Of a DNA stretch of 8,082 nucleotides, positions 5,860 through 8,082 are shown in pieces. Location of the stretch: positions 1-8,082 of the forward strand of contig CALJEW010000046.1 in assembly GCA_938074585.1 (NCBI GenBank), given 5' to 3'. The stretch is from an uncultured Rhodospirillales bacterium. Lineage in GTDB: Bacteria; Pseudomonadota; Alphaproteobacteria; Rhodospirillales; Casp-alpha2. How positions within the stretch are numbered: the stretch's first letter is position 1; each line of letters begins with the position of its first letter. The notes under the pieces are model-generated. The model ran no database searches. It was not told where the DNA came from and worked only from the letters and a program-made list of their open reading frames with translations. Position numbers and translations under genes: made by a program.

Positions 5860-5936
5860 CGGGAAGTAGCTCAGTCTGGTAGAGTACTCGGCTGGGGGCC
5901 GAGCGGTCGCAAGTTCAAATCTTGTCTTCCCGACCA
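5860..5936 (+). tRNA. tRNA-Pro, anticodon GGG
   Basis: A complete 77-base cloverleaf. The acceptor stem CGGGAAG (5860-5866) pairs with CTTCCCG (5926-5932), followed by discriminator A and an encoded CCA (5934-5936). The D stem is GCTC/GAGT (5869-5872, 5882-5885). The anticodon stem is CTCGG/CCGAG (5887-5891, 5899-5903) with the loop CTGGGGG, giving anticodon GGG at 5894-5896 and G at position 37, as expected for proline tRNAs. The T stem is GCAAG/CTTGT (5909-5913, 5921-5925) with loop TTCAAAT. It reads CCC and CCU codons. A T-rich run at 5944-5949 follows. The C1-G72 pair, unusual for most tRNAs, is typical of bacterial proline tRNAs. Confidence 0.97.
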
Positions 5937-5960
5937 CTCGAATATTTTTAAAATCATACA

Positions 5961-6971
5961 TTAGCCTTCGAATTTAACAAATCCACCTTGTGCGGATGCC
6001 CGGATTGCTGCGTCCAAAAGCTTTTGAGAGCGCAACGCATCTGCTACCAACGTCCTACGCCCAATCGTTGTTTCGGTTTTGTTACAAAACACGTCAAACA
6101 TCGTTGAAATCTGATTTTTATCATTAAAATCAATACTTTGTTCCGAAACGCTTTGATTCGACAAATGTATATAAGGGGGTAAATTTTGCGGTTTAGAAAA
6201 GAAAGGGGTGGCCGTTAATTGGCCATTATCACCGATTATCGAAACGAAATTCTGATAATCGCCGCCATATCCCCACAATAAATCAGCAACCGATCCGTCA
6301 TCGAAATGAAGAATCGCGGTGGCGTTTGTATCAACGCGGTATCCAATTTCGGTTTCGATTGTGCACTTAAGTTCAACCAGCGCCCCCGGAACCAAAGCAT
6401 CAACCACTGATAACAAATAAAACCCGATATCCAACAAAGCCCCGCCGCCTAAATCTGGGTTATAACGGAAATTATCGCTGCTTAAGTGAGGGAAATAGAA
6501 CGATGCAAATACGTTAGTGACCGACCCGATTGCACCATTATTCATCTGATTTTGCAGCGCATTAAATTGCGGATGATAGCGCGGCCCAGAAACAACAGCC
6601 AACGCCCTCCCGTTGTCCTCTGCCATTTGACAGAGATGCTGGGCGTCTTTCAAATTTGTTGTTAAGGGCTTTTCGCACCATAGATCCTTATCTGCTGCTA
6701 AAACTAGGAAACCATGGGCGTAATGTAGGGCCGTGGGTGTTGCCAAATAAATCACATCCACAGTCGTATTGGCCAGCATCTCTGCTGGGTCTACCCAAGC
6801 CAAACACCCATAAGACTTGGATTGTTCAGATAATACTTTTGGATTGCGGGTGTGGATACCAACGAGTTCAAGGTCAACACTGTCCGCAATGGCAGGGAGC
6901 ACAGACTTTATGGCATGGGCACCAACGCCCCAAACGGCAATCTTTCGTGCTGATGATGTATTCACTCTCAC
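5961..6971 (-). CDS. Gfo/Idh/MocA-family NAD(P)-dependent oxidoreductase
   Basis: A 336-residue cytoplasmic oxidoreductase of the Gfo/Idh/MocA family, which oxidises or reduces sugars, inositols and similar polyols with NAD(P). The N-terminal Rossmann domain has the dinucleotide motif GVGAHA at 15-20 and the strand VDVIYLATPT at 71-80. The hallmark motif CEKPL is at 99-103, with K101 as the expected catalytic lysine. The C-terminal domain contains SGPRYHPQFNAL (128-139) and NPDLGGGALLDIGFYLLS (171-188); Y185 stands where many members have histidine. The substrate cannot be told. The start codon is GTG at 6971, with AAGGG/TAGG just upstream; a second GTG two codons downstream is equally placed. 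It is convergent with the tRNA gene and divergent from the EamA transporter, so the two may share a control region. Confidence 0.88.
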   Translation of the reverse strand: MRVNTSSARKIAVWGVGAHAIKSVLPAIADSVDLELVGIHTRNPKVLSEQSKSYGCLAWVDPAEMLANTTVDVIYLATPTALHYAHGFLVLAADKDLWCEKPLTTNLKDAQHLCQMAEDNGRALAVVSGPRYHPQFNALQNQMNNGAIGSVTNVFASFYFPHLSSDNFRYNPDLGGGALLDIGFYLLSVVDALVPGALVELKCTIETEIGYRVDTNATAILHFDDGSVADLLWGYGGDYQNFVSIIGDNGQLTATPFFSKPQNLPPYIHLSNQSVSEQSIDFNDKNQISTMFDVFCNKTETTIGRRTLVADALRSQKLLDAAIRASAQGGFVKFEG

Positions 6972-7007
6972 AACCTACCCTTAGTAATAATCTATGTATG
7001 TATTCAC

Positions 7008-7023
7008 TGGCACATTCGTGCCA
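7008..7023. promoter_or_regulatory. Hairpin/palindrome in the divergent intergenic region
   Basis: TGGCAC (7008-7013) and GTGCCA (7018-7023) are perfectly complementary around ATTC. It lies in the 117-base region between the divergent oxidoreductase and transporter genes, where an operator controlling both would be expected. It is followed by CATGCATG (7022-7029), another self-complementary stretch. No convincing promoter boxes are visible in either direction. Confidence 0.3.
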
Positions 7024-7088
7024 TGCATGTTCATTACACACACAGAACTACAAATCTACCCATATCGCCGAAAAGAAATCGACAAAAA

Positions 7089-7955
7089 ATGCACAATACT
7101 AAATCCCCCTTCATTGGCATCGTACTTATGATTCTTGCGATGTTGGTCATACCAATGCTTGATGGAATAGCTAAAGAGCTGAGTTTGCGCTACTCGACCA
7201 CGCAAATTACATGGGCACGGTATTTCGTTCATTTCAGCTTTATGCTGCCGTTTGTCTTAATTCGGTTTGGACCACGTGCTATATTACCTAAAACTCCCGG
7301 ATTACAGCTCCTTCGAAGTAGCCTTTTGATGTGCTCAACTTTCATGTATTTTTGGGCAATCTCTTTGATTCCCTTGGCCGATGCCATCGCTTTAATCTTT
7401 ATATACCCGATCGTCGTCACAGCACTTTCCGCTGGCATTTTAAAAGAGCAGGTTGGGATTCGACGCTGGTCGGCGGTTTTGGTTGGGCTTTTGGGGGCCT
7501 GCATTGTTGTTCGCCCAGGATTATTAGAAATCGGCTTGGGTACGTTTTTAGCATTGGGAGCAGGGGCGTCCTATGGCTGCTATCTGATTGCCACGCGTAA
7601 GCTTGCGAAAAGTGCTCCGCCCGTTATTACCCTAACGTTCACCGCCTTTGTTGGTACCGTTGTTTTTTCTGCTCTTGTGCCGTCCTATTGGCAAACACCA
7701 ACCAACACAGACCTAATGCTGATGCTCGCAATGGGGCTGCTGGCGGCATTAGGGCATTATATGATTATCAAATCGTTTGAATATGCCGAGGCATCTGTTC
7801 TGGCTCCTTACGGGTACTTGGAAATCATAATGGCCAGCCTTATTGGCTATTTTGTCTTTGGCAATTTCCCAGATCTGTATTCCTGGATTGGCATCAGCAT
7901 TATAATTTTCAGTGGTATTTATATTTCGATACGCGAACGGCACAAAAGGGAGTAG
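7089..7955 (+). CDS. EamA-family (DMT superfamily) inner-membrane transporter
   Basis: A 288-residue membrane protein of the drug/metabolite transporter superfamily, with about ten hydrophobic helices in two EamA repeats (roughly residues 8-143 and 150-283). The first repeat ends in the characteristic pattern LKEQVGIRRWSAVLVGLLGA followed by CIVVRPG, and shows the SLIPLADAIALIFIYPI segment at 92-108. The second has ALGAGASYGCYLIATRKLAK and SFEYAEASVLAPYGYLEII. The C-terminus is short and basic. Members export or exchange small metabolites; the substrate here is not predictable. I chose the ATG at 7089 because the upstream ATG at 7023 adds 22 polar, basic residues and sits in the palindromic control region without a ribosome binding site. 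Even the chosen start has only a weak purine-rich GAAAAGAAA upstream, so the start is uncertain. Confidence 0.88.
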   Translation: MHNTKSPFIGIVLMILAMLVIPMLDGIAKELSLRYSTTQITWARYFVHFSFMLPFVLIRFGPRAILPKTPGLQLLRSSLLMCSTFMYFWAISLIPLADAIALIFIYPIVVTALSAGILKEQVGIRRWSAVLVGLLGACIVVRPGLLEIGLGTFLALGAGASYGCYLIATRKLAKSAPPVITLTFTAFVGTVVFSALVPSYWQTPTNTDLMLMLAMGLLAALGHYMIIKSFEYAEASVLAPYGYLEIIMASLIGYFVFGNFPDLYSWIGISIIIFSGIYISIRERHKRE

Positions 7956-7960
7956 GATAT

Positions 7961-7992
7961 AAAAAAGAGGCTGGATCATAAATACCCAGCCT
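7961..7992 (-). terminator. Intrinsic terminator for - strand transcription
   Basis: AGGCTGG (7968-7974) and CCAGCCT (7986-7992) form a 7-bp GC-rich stem. On the - strand the stem is followed one base later by six T residues (complement of 7961-7966), a proper intrinsic terminator. On the + strand no T-run follows, so it suits a - strand gene entering from the right rather than the transporter, although the hairpin could also protect the transporter mRNA. Confidence 0.65.
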
Positions 7993-8023
7993 AAGTTCGT
8001 GGTCTCGAGGGATGGGAAAAGTT

Positions 8024-8082
8024 TCAAACATTATACTCCTTCCACCTCTGCACTTTAACAGTTGGGTCACAATAAATCAGTT
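8024..8082 (-). CDS. Possible C-terminal end of a - strand gene cut by the window edge
   Basis: The - strand frame entering from base 8082 is open for 18 codons and reads LIYCDPTVKVQRWKEYNV before a TGA (8024-8026). The stop lies just upstream, in - strand terms, of the terminator hairpin, which is the expected arrangement for the end of a gene. The other two - strand frames meet stops within a few codons of the edge. The peptide is protein-like, but too short to assign to a family. Confidence 0.45.
   Translation of the reverse strand, partial: LIYCDPTVKVQRWKEYNV

Noticed and set aside
7023..7088. Upstream ATG at 7023 as the transporter start
   Set aside because: It would add 22 polar, basic residues ahead of the first membrane helix, has no Shine-Dalgarno and overlaps the palindromic control region. 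The ATG at 7089 fits the family better.
6656..7102. A 148-codon + strand ORF
   Set aside because: It is antisense to the start of the Gfo/Idh/MocA oxidoreductase, whose Rossmann and EKP motifs fix the true strand.

Overview
The window looks chromosomal and alphaproteobacterial. The evidence is a gene order typical of that class: ubiquinol-cytochrome c chaperone, DUF177/YceD protein, rpmF, plsX, fabH, then ihfA, a MerR-type regulator and a proline tRNA. The protein sequences also fit, for example the IhfA core and the alphaproteobacterial form of the DUF177 motif. Base composition is moderate in the genes and much more AT-rich in one long gap. I cannot name a genus.

Left part (1-3483, all + strand): the 3' part of a cytochrome bc1 assembly chaperone gene overlaps the yceD-like gene by 4 bases. 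A short gap with a candidate weak terminator and a 5'-leader hairpin precedes rpmF. A strong hairpin separates rpmF from plsX, which appears to start at TTG. plsX overlaps fabH by 4 bases. These genes link 50S ribosome supply (YceD, L32) to the first steps of phospholipid and fatty acid synthesis (PlsX, FabH), a very widely conserved grouping.

Middle (3484-5047): a gap of about 1.56 kb separates fabH from ihfA, which are commonly close in related genomes. It is AT-rich and holds no confident intact gene. It contains a 95-codon hypothetical ORF on the - strand, a perfect 16-bp palindrome resembling GntR-family operators at that ORF's start, and a decayed - strand gene that still has a ribosome binding site and start but carries stops and a frameshift. 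This is the least ordinary part of the window and looks like an old insertion or gene graveyard.

Right part (5048-8082): ihfA and a MerR-family gene form a tight pair behind a candidate promoter. A complete tRNA-Pro(GGG) gene with encoded CCA and its own promoter-like boxes follows. A Gfo/Idh/MocA oxidoreductase (- strand) and an EamA/DMT-family transporter (+ strand) are divergent. At the right edge a hairpin with a T-tract on the - strand and an 18-codon open end suggest that a further - strand gene enters from outside, convergent with the transporter.

I found no CRISPR array, insertion sequence, phage or defence system, and I do not claim a new biological system here. The items worth checking are the fabH-ihfA gap, its palindrome and its gene remnants.
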